Shown here: positions 15,323 to 26,169 of the stretch, piece by piece
How positions within the stretch are numbered: position 1 is the stretch's first letter
How the letters are laid out: the number at the start of each line of letters is the position of its first letter
Source: Hyphomicrobiales bacterium
GTDB lineage: Bacteria; Pseudomonadota; Alphaproteobacteria; Rhizobiales; Devosiaceae
Reading direction: 5' to 3'
Assembly: GCA_027066315.1 (NCBI GenBank)
Contig: JAMONZ010000022.1
Location: 1 to 49,626, forward strand
Length of the DNA: 49,626 nucleotides
Position numbers and translations under genes: made by a program
Notes under the pieces: model-generated
What the model saw: only the letters and a program-made list of their open reading frames with translations
Told to the model about the DNA's origin: nothing
Databases searched by the model: none

Positions 15323-18300
15323 TTAAGTTCTCACCAAATCTGAAAGCAAGCCTGCGGCAACAGAAAGACGAGAAACACTTAGCTCTTCACCCGTTAAATC
15401 AGAAACCATATCAATGATACGATCTGTTTCATCTTTTCTTTGATCTTTCCAGTTATTAAATCTTTGCTCAATTTCTCCGCTTCCAACTCGCAATACATCA
15501 CAAGTAAGATCACGTTGCGCCCGCATAACATTTGCTAATGCTCTATCAAGTGCCATTCGATCAAACTTATCAACAAGATCAATATTTTTACCCTGCTCAG
15601 TAATACGACCCAATTTAAATGTTTCAAGCACCATGAAATAAGCCTTTGCTGCCTCATCAACACTAGAATTTGTTTTTTCGCTGGTTAAGATAATATCAGA
15701 ACAAAGAGTAAGGGCCGAGAGTTCGGCAATCCTTTGAGCAAGATCACGAGGCGCACCGCCATTAACAAAACCTACTGCTTGGTCTGCAACAGATTGTGCA
15801 ACAAATTTAGGTAAAATTGAACCTAGCTTAGCTCTTATTGTTGCAACCCCATCGCCATAGAGTTTGACAATATCAGAAAGCCCATCTTCAAAACTTACAT
15901 TTCGCAAAAACCACAAAGTTTGCTCAACCAATAGAGTTTTCACTTCCTCATAAAGATCAAGCTGGGTCATTCCATCAATTTTATTATCCAAGCCATCAAT
16001 CATTTCATTAAGTGAAGCTAGATCATAGGCATCACGTGCCGCCGCATAGGCAAAAGCTACCTGAGGAGCATCAGCGGTTGTGGCTGAAGTCATTCTAAAA
16101 ACAAAAGAAGGACCACCTCGATTAATCATAACATTGGCTAGCACTGTTGCAATAACTTGGCGACGCAATCTGTGTTCATCAATTGTTTTTGGATATTCCT
16201 TTTTTAGCTCTTGAGGGAAATAACGATAAAGCTCACGAGATAAATATGGATCATCGGGAATTTTTGATTCTAATAATTGTGCATAAAATGTATTTTTTGC
16301 ATAAGCTAATAAAACAGCTAACTCAGGACGAGTGAATGGTGTTTTACTTGCAGATCTATCAAGTAGCTCACTATCGGTTGGTAAAAATTCAACCTCACGA
16401 CTTAAATCACCACCACTCTCTAGATCATGCATAAAGGTGATTAGATCTGGGGAAGCCGCATAACCCTTACGCTCGATTAAAGAAATAGCCAGAGTTTGAA
16501 GATAATTATTTCGCAAACAAAGCTCTGCAACCTCATCAGTCATCGAGGCAAGAAATGTATTTCTTTGCTCAGTTGTCATTTCGCCAGCTCGCACCAATGT
16601 GCCTAGTGCGATTTTTATATTAACTTCTAAATCAGATGAATTAACCCCTGCAGAATTATCAATTGCATCGGTATTAATCGCTCCACCATTTAAGGCATAT
16701 TCAATTCGCCCAAGCTGGGTAATACCAAGGTTAGCTCCCTCGCCAATTGCTTTAGCTCGCACCTCTTTGCCCGTGATACGAATTGCATCATTAGCACGAT
16801 CGCCAACTTCAATATCGCTCTCATCTTCAGACTTAACATAAGTACCAATACCGCCAAACCACAATAGATCAACATCTGCCTTTAAAATAGCATTCATCAC
16901 CATCAAGGGAGTTATTCTACCTTTTTCAAGCCCCAAAAGCTCAAGAGCTTCATCAGATAATTCAATAGATTTTGAAGAACGGGGATATACTCCGCCACCC
17001 TTTGAGATAATAGACTTATCATAATCTTGCCAACTAGAGCGATTTAATTCAAAAACCCTTTTTCGCTCGACATAAGAGTTTACTACATCAGGGTTTGGAT
17101 CGATAAAAATATCCCGATGATCAAAAGCTGCTACAAGGCGTGTTTTATGGGATAATAACATGCCATTGCCAAAAACATCACCCGACATATCGCCAATACC
17201 TACGGTGGTAAATTCACTGGTTTGAATATCACGATTTAACTCACGGAAATGGCGTTTCACCGCCTCCCAACCACCACGAGCAGTTATGCCCATTTTTTTA
17301 TGATCGTAACCAGCAGAGCCACCAGAGGCAAAGGCATCGCCAAGCCAAAAACCACGCTCAATAGAAATAGCATTTGCAATATCAGAAAAACTCGCTGTGC
17401 CTTTATCTGCTGCAACCACTAAATACGGATCATCACCATCACGCAAAATCATATCTTTTGGGTGGATAATTTTATCGCCATCAATATTATCAGTTAACTC
17501 AAGCAATGAGTTGATAAATATTTTATATGCACTAATGCCATAAGACATAAATGTTTCACGGTTCGGATTAGCTGGCATTGTTTTTGGAACGAACCCGCCC
17601 TTTGACCCCATAGGCACGATCACAGCATTTTTAACCATTTGCGCTTTAACTAGAGCAAGAACTTCGGTTCTAAAATCCTCAGGACGATCAGACCAACGCA
17701 AACCACCACGGGCAATTTCACCACCCCGCAAATGCAAACCCTCAACTTGGGGTGAATAGACAAAAATTTCACGATAGGGGCGAGGTTCTGGCATGCCATC
17801 AACCTTTGAGCAATCATATTTAATTGCCAACGCTTGGCATCTTTCTCCATCTTCATCACGTTGATAAAAATTGGTACGAACCGATGCTTCAATTAAATTT
17901 AAAAAATGACGAATAATAATATCTTCATCAGCTGAGCTAACTTTAACTAATGCATTTGAAATTTCTTTTTTTAAGCTGGTTGCAACTTCTTCTCTATTGT
18001 CTGAAAAATCTGGTTGATGATAACAATGAAATAAATTTATTAAGGCAATGCTTATCTTTGGGTGAGCATTAAGCGCATTCCATAAATAACGTTGCGAAAA
18101 GCCAAGTTTTAGTTGCTTTAAATAATGAGCGAATGCCCGAAGAATAGATACATCGTCCCATTTAAGAGAGGCCAAAGTTGTTAGTTTATTAAAGCCATCG
18201 CTTTCAACCCTTTGATCCCAAGTTGCAAGCAGGGCCTTTTCAAGCACCCGAGCAACAGCACTTAAATCTATATCTTCTTCTGGGTCAATTACCATATCGT

Positions 18301-20104
18301 GGATAAACTGCTCGTTTGCGCTATTGGGGCGAACGCTATAGGTGCGCTCATCAATAACCCTAAAACCAAAATTCTCGAGTAATGGCACACGATCGCTAAG
18401 CGGAATTGGCGAAAGATTGTGATAAAGTCGCAACCTATTTTTATCGTCTTTTTCAGAGCTATTTTTTGGAATAAAGCGTAAAGCTATGCGATCGCTATTA
18501 CCTAAATTTTGCAAAGCATCAATATCTAACAATGCTTCTTTACTTGAAGTATTAGTTTGATAGGCAGTTGAAAAGGCATCACAATAATTAACAATTTCAC
18601 TGGGATCGCTAGCCTCCTCCATTAACATGTCACCAAAACTACGAGTAAGTGCGCTTACGTCTATTTCAAGTTGCGCCCTTGTTGGAGTTGGGGTTTCTCC
18701 ACCATTTCTTCCAATAATAAAGTGAACTCGAACCAATTCACCCTCAGGAAAATAAGGATAATAAGCTGATAAATGCCCATCATATATTTTGGCCAAATAA
18801 TCACCAATATCGGAACGCAATTGTGATGTATAACGATCTCTTGGCAGGTATAAAAGCACTGAAACAAAGTTATCAAACGGATCAAGACGAGGCAGAACTC
18901 TAATTTGAGGACGATCAGCAAGCGAAGAAATTATTGTTGCAAACTCTAAAAGCTGCTCCTCACTAATTTGGAATAATTCTTCCCTTGGGTAATTATCAAG
19001 TGCCGCCATAAGTGCTTTTCCTGCATGGCTTTTAGGATTAAAACCAGAGGCAGAAATAACTTGTGATACTTTTCTTCTAACAAATGGAACTTCTGTATGA
19101 GGGGTTGCCAAAGACATGGAGGTAAATAGCCCAAGAATGCGCAATTCACCACTTAAAGAGCCTTTTTCATCATAGAGCTTTACCCCAATATAATCTAAAA
19201 ATCCCTGTCTATGCACCCGTGATCTTATATTGGCTTTTGTTACCATTAGGGGATCATTTTTTTGCAAAAAAGCTACATGCTCTTTTGTCATCTCAACCAA
19301 TTTACTACCGTGGCGTAAAAATTTAAAATCTGGATCTTTTAAAATACCAAGCCCTGAGTTTTTCACAGGATTAAGAATTGCCTGATCTCCCTCTCCAACC
19401 AATTCATATTCACGCATTCCCATAAAAGTAAAATTATGATCGGCTAACCACGCTAAAAAATGCATTGTCTCGGCCAAAGTTGCTGTTGGGATATTTGTGC
19501 CATATTCACGATAATCTTGAACAAGTTTGCTCAATCTTTCTAACATTGGTCTCCAACCACGCACGGTACGGCGCACATCTACTAAAACGGCATCAATTTC
19601 CGCAAATAATCGCTCTAGGGCTTCTTCATCTGAAATTGGATCAATATAAATATGCAAAAAACTTGTAAGGGGTGTATTTTCAGCTAAGTCTTGTTTTTTT
19701 CCTTCAAGGACACTTAAATTTTTTCCCTTTTGCTCAAGAGCTAAAATGGGGTGAGCAATTAGGCGAATACTGCCGCCATTTGCACGAATAGCACCAAGCA
19801 CGCTATCAACTAAAAATGGCATATCATCAACAAAAATATCAATAATCTGAACATCGCCTGCTTGGCCATTTTCTTCTGGCCGCCAGATGTTTATTAGATG
19901 GTTATTGGCATCTCTTTTACCCAATCTCTCAAATGAATGGCGAATATTTTTTTCAAAATTTTCAACTGGAATAGATGTAAGATCTGCCGGATCTATTGAT
20001 GTAACCGTCTTCTTTAAAAAGGTAGAAAAACTTGCCTCTTTTTTTGATAAACTATCTGCACGATCTAAAAGATATTGCCAGTTTTTTTTGGTTTCTTTGC
20101 TCAT
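15323..20104 (-). CDS. gdhB: NAD-specific glutamate dehydrogenase, large (180-kDa) type
   Basis: Oxidative deamination of glutamate to 2-oxoglutarate and ammonium with NAD+, linking amino-acid use to the TCA cycle. About 1593 residues, typical of the large bacterial class (about 1600). A long N-terminal part with ACT-like regulatory segments (roughly 1-700) precedes the catalytic core. Core motifs are GLRWSDRPEDFRTEVLALVK and KNAVIVPMGSKGGF (about 800-840), VAADKGTASFSD, and the nucleotide-binding region around GIGDMSGDVFGNGMLLS (about 970). The conserved GEGANLGITQ follows. The ATG at 20104 has CGGGAG upstream; a GTG one codon earlier (20107) is also possible. No frame break is seen along almost 4.8 kb. 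Confidence 0.95.
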   Translation of the reverse strand: MSKETKKNWQYLLDRADSLSKKEASFSTFLKKTVTSIDPADLTSIPVENFEKNIRHSFERLGKRDANNHLINIWRPEENGQAGDVQIIDIFVDDMPFLVDSVLGAIRANGGSIRLIAHPILALEQKGKNLSVLEGKKQDLAENTPLTSFLHIYIDPISDEEALERLFAEIDAVLVDVRRTVRGWRPMLERLSKLVQDYREYGTNIPTATLAETMHFLAWLADHNFTFMGMREYELVGEGDQAILNPVKNSGLGILKDPDFKFLRHGSKLVEMTKEHVAFLQKNDPLMVTKANIRSRVHRQGFLDYIGVKLYDEKGSLSGELRILGLFTSMSLATPHTEVPFVRRKVSQVISASGFNPKSHAGKALMAALDNYPREELFQISEEQLLEFATIISSLADRPQIRVLPRLDPFDNFVSVLLYLPRDRYTSQLRSDIGDYLAKIYDGHLSAYYPYFPEGELVRVHFIIGRNGGETPTPTRAQLEIDVSALTRSFGDMLMEEASDPSEIVNYCDAFSTAYQTNTSSKEALLDIDALQNLGNSDRIALRFIPKNSSEKDDKNRLRLYHNLSPIPLSDRVPLLENFGFRVIDERTYSVRPNSANEQFIHDMVIDPEEDIDLSAVARVLEKALLATWDQRVESDGFNKLTTLASLKWDDVSILRAFAHYLKQLKLGFSQRYLWNALNAHPKISIALINLFHCYHQPDFSDNREEVATSLKKEISNALVKVSSADEDIIIRHFLNLIEASVRTNFYQRDEDGERCQALAIKYDCSKVDGMPEPRPYREIFVYSPQVEGLHLRGGEIARGGLRWSDRPEDFRTEVLALVKAQMVKNAVIVPMGSKGGFVPKTMPANPNRETFMSYGISAYKIFINSLLELTDNIDGDKIIHPKDMILRDGDDPYLVVAADKGTASFSDIANAISIERGFWLGDAFASGGSAGYDHKKMGITARGGWEAVKRHFRELNRDIQTSEFTTVGIGDMSGDVFGNGMLLSHKTRLVAAFDHRDIFIDPNPDVVNSYVERKRVFELNRSSWQDYDKSIISKGGGVYPRSSKSIELSDEALELLGLEKGRITPLMVMNAILKADVDLLWFGGIGTYVKSEDESDIEVGDRANDAIRITGKEVRAKAIGEGANLGITQLGRIEYALNGGAINTDAIDNSAGVNSSDLEVNIKIALGTLVRAGEMTTEQRNTFLASMTDEVAELCLRNNYLQTLAISLIERKGYAASPDLITFMHDLESGGDLSREVEFLPTDSELLDRSASKTPFTRPELAVLLAYAKNTFYAQLLESKIPDDPYLSRELYRYFPQELKKEYPKTIDEHRLRRQVIATVLANVMINRGGPSFVFRMTSATTADAPQVAFAYAAARDAYDLASLNEMIDGLDNKIDGMTQLDLYEEVKTLLVEQTLWFLRNVSFEDGLSDIVKLYGDGVATIRAKLGSILPKFVAQSVADQAVGFVNGGAPRDLAQRIAELSALTLCSDIILTSEKTNSSVDEAAKAYFMVLETFKLGRITEQGKNIDLVDKFDRMALDRALANVMRAQRDLTCDVLRVGSGEIEQRFNNWKDQRKDETDRIIDMVSDLTGEELSVSRLSVAAGLLSDLVRT

Positions 20105-20273
20105 CACACATTAGCTCCCGTCATGGTGAAAAATTGCCTTTTTACTATCCTTAAACAGAATCACTTAAGGAACAGTTTTACTTTGATTAAATAAAATGTC
20201 GAGTAGTAAGAAAATAGTAGACATTTATGCGCATAAACATAGTTGAGAATATTAAAACCCGAATTAGGCAATA

Positions 20274-21626
20274 ATGAGCAACTCAAATTTTAAAGATATT
20301 AGATCAATAGTGCGGTCTTCGCTAAACAAATCAGTTGCCTCGCTTTTAATAAAGGTGATGGCGGCGGGTCTTACTTATATAATGTTTGTTGCGCTTTCTC
20401 GGGCAATGAGTGAAACAAATTACGGGCAATTTGCGTTTGGGTTCTCTTTAGCAACTATTCTAGCAATTGCTGCTAGCATGGGTCAGCAGATTGCGATCTT
20501 GAGATTTTGGCCAGAAGAAAATGGTAAAAATGATATAAATAAGGCAAAAAGGTCGCTGCAATCTGGCTGGGCGATTGTTATTTTAGCATCTATCGCCGTT
20601 TCAATTAGCCTTATTATCGTTGCCCTTATTGGTGGTGCAATCGGTGATGGTATTACATCATTCATTTATATTATTGCCGCTGCAACTTTAATAATGCCCT
20701 TGGCTATGGTCGAATATGGTGGCTCAGCACTTCGAGCCCAAGAATCTATTTGGGTGGCACTTACACCACGAGATGTGCTTTGGCGAGCTAGCGTTCCTAC
20801 AACCGTTTGGGTGTTGTTTTTTTATGGAATTGAGCTAACTGGCACACAGGCATTATTACTATCTTCATTCATTTTATCACTCGTTATGGCGATACAATTT
20901 ATCATCGCCCATAAAGTTGGCTTTTATAATAAAATTAGCTTTTCTTTTCTTAAGAGCTATTGGAGCGAAAGAGGGAAAATCAGTCTTTGGTTTTTCATAT
21001 CCACGGCTATCGACACAGCGGCTTTAAATGTTGATATTATTTTAGTTGGCCTATTTATTTCAGTTGAAAGTGCTGGCCTATATTTTAATGCCTTTAAAAC
21101 GGCTGGCCTGATGACATTATTCATGTGGGCAATAACCCTAGTAATAGCCCCCATTGTTGCAAAACACTATCATGCAGGCGAGATGAAAAAAGCTCAGGCT
21201 GTTACAAGTTTTTGCGCTTGGGCTGGCTTTGCGTTTTCCGTTGGAATTTTTATAATATTTATCTTTTTTGGTGATTTGTTATTATCATTATTTGGCGACT
21301 CTTATGCAAATGGAAAAACCATCTTACTCTTATTAAGTGCGGGATTGTTAATTGATGCGGCAACTGGGCCAACTCGTATTGTTATGATGATGACAGGTCT
21401 AGAAAAAGCATATGTAGCAATTTTTGGCACAACAATGATGTTAAGTTTTATTGTTATGCTTTTCATTATCCCAATTTATGGAGTTTTGGGAGCTGCAATT
21501 GTCAACATGCTTGCAAGAATTGTTGCGCAAACTGCTATTGCTTTTTGGACAAAAAAGAAAATTGGCATTAGCACAACTCTTTGGGGCTTTTGGACGCTGC
21601 CAAAAGGACTTAAGGACAAAAACTAA
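20274..21626 (+). CDS. Oligosaccharide flippase-like polytopic membrane protein (MOP/Wzx family)
   Basis: A 450-residue integral membrane protein with about 12-14 hydrophobic helices spread over its whole length. The opening SVASLLIKVMAAGLTYIMFVALSRAMSE... pattern and the paired-helix layout with a central loop are typical of polysaccharide-export flippases of the MOP superfamily. It would move lipid-linked sugar units across the inner membrane. No glycosyltransferase or polymerase gene is adjacent, so the polysaccharide cannot be named. The gene is divergent from glutamate dehydrogenase, with 166 bases between them, and ends about 130 bases before sdhC. Confidence 0.8.
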   Translation: MSNSNFKDIRSIVRSSLNKSVASLLIKVMAAGLTYIMFVALSRAMSETNYGQFAFGFSLATILAIAASMGQQIAILRFWPEENGKNDINKAKRSLQSGWAIVILASIAVSISLIIVALIGGAIGDGITSFIYIIAAATLIMPLAMVEYGGSALRAQESIWVALTPRDVLWRASVPTTVWVLFFYGIELTGTQALLLSSFILSLVMAIQFIIAHKVGFYNKISFSFLKSYWSERGKISLWFFISTAIDTAALNVDIILVGLFISVESAGLYFNAFKTAGLMTLFMWAITLVIAPIVAKHYHAGEMKKAQAVTSFCAWAGFAFSVGIFIIFIFFGDLLLSLFGDSYANGKTILLLLSAGLLIDAATGPTRIVMMMTGLEKAYVAIFGTTMMLSFIVMLFIIPIYGVLGAAIVNMLARIVAQTAIAFWTKKKIGISTTLWGFWTLPKGLKDKN

Positions 21627-21754
21627 TTAAATCACAGCTTTCAACCCACCCTAGTAATTTTTATAGCGTTCTGACTTGTTTTATCTGATTATTTGTGGTC
21701 TTAAGAAAACATCATTAGTCTTAACATCTAGCTAGCAGCTAAAAGGCAAAAATC

Positions 21755-22138
21755 ATGGCGAATACTGAACGCCCACTTTCTCCCCATCTGCAAATATATA
21801 AAACTCAAATCACTATGGTTATGTCAATTTTACATCGCATAACAGGAGTTGCGCTATATTTTGGCTTTGCCCTATTAACGTGGTGGCTTGTTGCCTCTGC
21901 AATGGGTGGCAATGCAATAAATTTAGCAAATTCAGTTATGGGTCATTGGCTTGGTCAGCTTGTGTTATTTGGTTTTACTTGGGCTTTGTTTAATCACATG
22001 TTAGGCGGTTTTCGCCATTTCATTTGGGATATGGGCAAAGGGTTTTCAAAAGCGGCAAGATTTGGATTTGCTTGGGCAACTCTATTTGGTGGCCTTATAT
22101 TAACAGCCCTTGTTTGGGCTTTTATTTTGTGGAGTTAA
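21755..22138 (+). CDS. sdhC: Succinate dehydrogenase cytochrome b556 subunit SdhC
   Basis: Membrane anchor subunit of complex II, carrying one heme b and part of the quinone site. It has 127 residues and three membrane helices. The family signature SPHLQIYKTQI, the SxxHRITG motif (MSILHRITGVAL, about residue 29) and the heme-ligand histidine region FNHMLGGFRHFIWD (about 84) are present. It is first in the sdhCDAB order, which is standard for alphaproteobacteria. The next gene, sdhD, begins five bases after the SdhC stop codon. Confidence 0.95.
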   Translation: MANTERPLSPHLQIYKTQITMVMSILHRITGVALYFGFALLTWWLVASAMGGNAINLANSVMGHWLGQLVLFGFTWALFNHMLGGFRHFIWDMGKGFSKAARFGFAWATLFGGLILTALVWAFILWS

Positions 22139-22142
22139 GTTG

Positions 22143-22523
22143 ATGAGCATTAAAACCCCACTTAAAAAAGTAACAGGGCTTGGTTCTGCTAAAAGCGGCA
22201 CAACCCATTTTTGGCATCAACGCCTAACCGCTTTAGCAAATATCCCACTTTCAATTTTTCTTATCTGGTTTATTGCATCAGTTGCAGGTGCAAACAGACT
22301 TCTTATGGTTGTTATGCTATCCAACCCTATAATTTCTTCATTATTGATATTGAGTATTTTTTCAATTCTTTGGCATATGCGCCTTGGCATGCAGGTTGTG
22401 ATTGAGGATTATATTGCAACAGAGAGCCGCAAAATTCTTGCCCTCACCCTTAATAATTTTTTTGTTATTGGCGTTGGCGCACTTTGCATTATTTCAGTAT
22501 TAAAACTTGGCTTTGGGGGCTAG
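22143..22523 (+). CDS. sdhD: Succinate dehydrogenase hydrophobic membrane anchor subunit SdhD
   Basis: Second membrane anchor of complex II, 126 residues with three hydrophobic helices. It has the conserved N-terminal GTTHFWHQRLTALANIPLS segment (quinone and heme pocket) and ILWHMRLGMQVVIEDYI in the second half. The ATG at 22143 has GGAG eight bases upstream. An ATG further upstream (22110) would overlap sdhC by 29 bases, and the added residues do not fit the family. sdhA begins three bases after the stop, so the two are coupled. Confidence 0.93.
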   Translation: MSIKTPLKKVTGLGSAKSGTTHFWHQRLTALANIPLSIFLIWFIASVAGANRLLMVVMLSNPIISSLLILSIFSILWHMRLGMQVVIEDYIATESRKILALTLNNFFVIGVGALCIISVLKLGFGG

Positions 22524-22526
22524 ATT

Positions 22527-24356
22527 ATGAGCGATAACGGTTCGAATAAAAAGCCTTATGAAATTATAGATCATGAATTTGATGTCGTGGTTGTTGGTGC
22601 TGGTGGTGCTGGTTTGCGAGCAACACTTGGCATGGCCGAGCAGGGTTTAAAAACTGCCTGTGTGACAAAAGTTTTCCCCACCCGCTCGCACACAGTTGCA
22701 GCTCAAGGGGGTATTGCTGCTTCACTTAGCAATATGGGCAAAGATAATTGGCAATGGCACATGTATGATACCGTAAAAGGGTCAGACTGGCTTGGCGATA
22801 ATGATGCAATGGAATATTTGGTGCGTGAAGCACCAAAAGCAGTTTATGAGCTTGAGCATTATGGCGTGCCTTTTTCTCGCACCGAACAGGGTAAGATTTA
22901 TCAACGCCCATTTGGTGGTCACATGCAAAATTTTGGTGAAGGCCCACCAGTTCAACGCACTTGTGCGGCGGCCGATAGAACGGGTCATGCAATCCTGCAC
23001 ACGCTTTATGGGCAGTCTTTACGCCATAATGCAGAATTTTTTATTGAATATTTTGCACTTGATCTATTGATGAGCGATGATGGTGTTTGTGAGGGAATTA
23101 TTGCTTGGAAACTCGATGATGGCACGATCCATCGTTTTCGTGCAAAAACTGTTGTTCTCGCAACTGGTGGATATGGACGCACATATTTTTCTTGCACCTC
23201 TGCTCACACTTGCACTGGTGATGGCAATGGCATGGTCGCTCGTGCTGGCCTGCCACTTCAAGATATGGAATTTGTACAATTCCACCCAACTGGGGTTTAT
23301 GGCGCAGGGGTTTTAATTACCGAGGGCGCACGTGGCGAGGGTGGATATTTAACCAATAGCGAGGGCGAGCGATTTATGGAGCGTTATGCTCCCAATGCTA
23401 AAGATTTAGCATCACGTGATGTTGTTTCTCGTTGCATGACAATTGAGATTAAAGAGGGACGTGGGGTTGGACCTAAAAAAGATCATATCAACTTGCATCT
23501 AGAACATCTTGACCCAGCAGTTTTAGCTGAAAGATTACCTGGCATTTCTGAGAGTGCAAAAGTTTTTGCAGGGGTTGATTTAACTAAAGAGCCAATTCCC
23601 GTAATACCTACGGCTCATTATAATATGGGCGGTATTCCTACAAATTATCATGGCGAAGTTTTAAACCCAAGCAAAGACAATCCCGATGCAATAGTCAAAG
23701 GCCTAATGGCCGTTGGCGAAGCTGGCTGTGCGTCAGTTCATGGGGCAAATAGACTTGGCTCAAACTCGCTGATTGACTTGGTGGTGTTTGGGCGTGCGGC
23801 GGCAATTAAGGCAGGGGAAGTTATTGATAAAAATACCCCTGTTCCAGAAATAAATGAAAAATCATCAGATAAAATTCTTGCTCGCTTTGACAGGCTTCGC
23901 AACGCAAATGGCTCAACTACAACGGCCTCTCTTCGTGATAGAATGCAGCAAACTATGCAAGAAGATGCAGCGGTTTTTCGCACCCAAGAAACATTACAAA
24001 ATGGCGTTGATCGCATGAGTAAAATTTGGGAACAAATGAGCGATCTTAAAGTAACCGATCGCTCAATGATTTGGAATTCTGATCTGGTTGAAACGCTTGA
24101 ACTTGAAAACCTCATGGCAAATGCTTTAACTACTGTTGTTTCTGCTACAGCTCGCAAAGAAAGCCGAGGCGCACATGCAAGAGATGATTTTCCTGATCGC
24201 AACGACAAAACATGGCGCAAGCACACACTCTCAACTATTTCAGATGATGGAAAAGTAAAATTAAGCTATCGTGATGTGCATACCAAGCCATTAACTGCTG
24301 AAAAAGATGGCGGAATATCACTTGAAAAAATCGCACCCAAGGCACGGGTTTATTAA
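22527..24356 (+). CDS. sdhA: Succinate dehydrogenase flavoprotein subunit SdhA
   Basis: Catalytic subunit of complex II that oxidises succinate to fumarate using covalently bound FAD on the cytoplasmic face. It has 609 residues. The FAD-binding [14 protein letters not shown] (about residue 25), the flavin-attachment histidine in [12 protein letters not shown] (about 55), the substrate-site region [14 protein letters not shown] (about 262) and the [21 protein letters not shown] segment (about 408) are all present. The C-terminal domain shows DFPDRND. sdhB follows 14 bases downstream. Confidence 0.98.
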   Translation: MSDNGSNKKPYEIIDHEFDVVVVGAGGAGLRATLGMAEQGLKTACVTKVFPTRSHTVAAQGGIAASLSNMGKDNWQWHMYDTVKGSDWLGDNDAMEYLVREAPKAVYELEHYGVPFSRTEQGKIYQRPFGGHMQNFGEGPPVQRTCAAADRTGHAILHTLYGQSLRHNAEFFIEYFALDLLMSDDGVCEGIIAWKLDDGTIHRFRAKTVVLATGGYGRTYFSCTSAHTCTGDGNGMVARAGLPLQDMEFVQFHPTGVYGAGVLITEGARGEGGYLTNSEGERFMERYAPNAKDLASRDVVSRCMTIEIKEGRGVGPKKDHINLHLEHLDPAVLAERLPGISESAKVFAGVDLTKEPIPVIPTAHYNMGGIPTNYHGEVLNPSKDNPDAIVKGLMAVGEAGCASVHGANRLGSNSLIDLVVFGRAAAIKAGEVIDKNTPVPEINEKSSDKILARFDRLRNANGSTTTASLRDRMQQTMQEDAAVFRTQETLQNGVDRMSKIWEQMSDLKVTDRSMIWNSDLVETLELENLMANALTTVVSATARKESRGAHARDDFPDRNDKTWRKHTLSTISDDGKVKLSYRDVHTKPLTAEKDGGISLEKIAPKARVY

Positions 24357-24370
24357 GGAGCTAAAAACTA

Positions 24371-25147
24371 ATGGCGCAATTAACGCTTCCAAAAGGCTCA
24401 TCTGTAAAAGCTGGCAAAGTTTGGCCAAAACCAGACGGGGATAATATTCGCGAATTTAAAATATATCGCTATGATCCAGATCAGGGCGGAAATCCTCGCA
24501 CCGATACATTTTTTGTAAATGTGAGTGAATGTGGACCAATGATTTTGGACGCACTTTTATGGATAAAAGATAATATTGACGCAACGCTCACTCTTAGACG
24601 TTCATGTCGTGAAGGAATTTGCGGCTCATGCTCGATGAATGTTGATGGTCTAAACACGTTAGCCTGCACGAAAGGAATGAGTGAGGTCAAAGGTGTTATT
24701 AAAGTTTACCCATTACCACATCTGCCGGTAGTTAAAGACCTTGTACCAGATTTGAGTAATTTTTATGCTCAGCATCGCTCGATTGAGCCTTGGTTACAAA
24801 CAAAAACTCCAGCGCCGGGAACTGAATGGAAACAAAGCCATGAAGATCGTGAGAAACTCGATGGTCTTTATGAATGTATCCTTTGTGCATGTTGCTCAAC
24901 TTCCTGCCCTTCATATTGGTGGAATGGCGATCGCTATCTTGGCCCTGCAATTCTTTTACAGGCCTATCGCTGGCTGATAGACAGCCGTGATGAGGCAACT
25001 GGGGAGAGGCTTGATAATATCGAAGATCCTTTTAGGCTTTATCGTTGCCACACAATCATGAATTGCACCAATGTTTGCCCTAAAGGTTTAAACCCTGCTC
25101 AGGCAATTGCTGAAATTAAAAAACTCATGATTGAACGCCAAATTTAG
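24371..25147 (+). CDS. sdhB: Succinate dehydrogenase iron-sulfur subunit SdhB
   Basis: Carries electrons from FAD to quinone through three iron-sulfur clusters. It has 258 residues. The [2Fe-2S] ligands lie in [10 protein letters not shown] and CTKG (about residues 77-102). The [4Fe-4S] and [3Fe-4S] ligands lie in [12 protein letters not shown] (about 168) and [14 protein letters not shown] (about 226-237). AAGGAG stands eleven bases before the ATG. All expected cysteines are present. Confidence 0.97.
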   Translation: MAQLTLPKGSSVKAGKVWPKPDGDNIREFKIYRYDPDQGGNPRTDTFFVNVSECGPMILDALLWIKDNIDATLTLRRSCREGICGSCSMNVDGLNTLACTKGMSEVKGVIKVYPLPHLPVVKDLVPDLSNFYAQHRSIEPWLQTKTPAPGTEWKQSHEDREKLDGLYECILCACCSTSCPSYWWNGDRYLGPAILLQAYRWLIDSRDEATGERLDNIEDPFRLYRCHTIMNCTNVCPKGLNPAQAIAEIKKLMIERQI

Positions 25148-25153
25148 ATCATA

Positions 25154-25378
25154 ATGCTAAAAACAATTGCTCAGGTTAGAGATTTTTCAGTTGCTAGAGT
25201 GCTTGTAACTGCGCTCAAGGCTCATGGATTTAATCCACTTGAGGGAGGAGAATCTGGCCTTCCTGCAATGCCTGGTTTTACTTCATTAAAAGGCACAATT
25301 GCTATTAAAGTTCCAGAGCATGAAGCAGATGATGCTAAAATATTGGCACAAGATTTACTAAAACAAATGGAATCTTAA
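25154..25378 (+). CDS. DUF2007-type small protein
   Basis: A 74-residue cytoplasmic protein with a beta-alpha-beta pattern: LKTIAQVRDFSVARVLVTAL, then GFNPL, a short loop and TIAIKVPEHEADDAKILAQDLL. This layout matches DUF2007 (putative signal-transducing, PII-like fold) proteins, whose function is not established. It starts six bases after the sdhB stop codon and is probably part of the sdh transcript. Confidence 0.7.
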   Translation: MLKTIAQVRDFSVARVLVTALKAHGFNPLEGGESGLPAMPGFTSLKGTIAIKVPEHEADDAKILAQDLLKQMES

Positions 25379-25488
25379 CTTTAATAAACTTAATTGTGAC
25401 ATAATAAACTTGGATTAACATAACAAATTGAATTGAGATGAAAATGTCAACTCAAACAATAAATAAGCAATAAAGGCCTTTGGCAAAA

Positions 25489-26133
25489 ATGAATATTTCT
25501 AGCTCCACTATCAAATTAATTTCCCTTTTGGGGCTTTCTCTTTTTATTGTTGGTTGCACATCAACATCTCCTTTTGGGCCATCAAACCGCCAAGCTAGTG
25601 CGCCAGTTCAATTACCCGGAGTTGCCTCATCTTCTGTACAGACAACTTCTTTACCTCCACTTCAGGGTCAAGATGGGATTATTACACAGAGCAATAATTT
25701 GAACCCAGAACTAGTTGACCTTAATACTGCAGACCCCAGCTTAACAGGTCAAACTGCAAATAATGATGGCTCATTTGTTAACATTGCCGAGGTTGGATCA
25801 TCTCAAATCACCCCAGCTGGGAGAGATTTAAGCGGCACTCTTTCTGTTGCAAAACTTTTGGGAAGCTGGACGCTTAACGCAGAGATAGATGCCCTAAATG
25901 TTCAATGCCGTCTAAACCTTACACAAACAACAAAGTCAGGTACAAATCGCTATCGTGCCTCTGCTCCTAATTGTGCAATTCCTGTTCTCTCATTAATTTC
26001 GTCTTGGCAATTAGCTGGCTCGCAAGTGCAGCTCTATGACGAAACAGGAGCTATGATTGGTGCATTCCAGCGTTCTGGAATACGTTTTGTTGGCACTCTT
26101 TCAGGTGGAATAGCTGCCTCGCTTGATGGCTAG
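25489..26133 (+). CDS. Omp19-like outer-membrane lipoprotein with AprI/Inh protease-inhibitor domain
   Basis: A 214-residue lipoprotein. The signal peptide MNISSSTIKLISLLGLSLF ends in a lipobox IVGC, with lipidation expected at that cysteine (about residue 22). A long low-complexity linker rich in Ser, Pro, Gln and Thr follows. The C-terminal domain (about 115-214), with LLGSWTLNAEIDALNVQCRLNLTQ, NRYRASAPNCAIPVL, SSWQLAGSQVQLYDETG and FVGTLSGG, matches the beta-barrel Inh/Omp19 protease-inhibitor fold. The two Cys in that domain probably form the family disulfide. The ATG at 25489 is chosen because it gives a clean signal peptide; a TTG three codons upstream (25480) is possible. Confidence 0.82.
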   Translation: MNISSSTIKLISLLGLSLFIVGCTSTSPFGPSNRQASAPVQLPGVASSSVQTTSLPPLQGQDGIITQSNNLNPELVDLNTADPSLTGQTANNDGSFVNIAEVGSSQITPAGRDLSGTLSVAKLLGSWTLNAEIDALNVQCRLNLTQTTKSGTNRYRASAPNCAIPVLSLISSWQLAGSQVQLYDETGAMIGAFQRSGIRFVGTLSGGIAASLDG

Positions 26134-26169
26134 ATACTGAGTGTTTTTATAAATATAGGGGAAAATAAT

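Noticed and set aside
23738-24226. 162-codon open frame on the minus strand
   Set aside because: Antisense to the C-terminal part of sdhA, which is intact.
25444-25473. Nine-codon leader-like frame before the Omp19-like gene
   Set aside because: Too short to judge, with no codon run or hairpin pair indicating attenuation.
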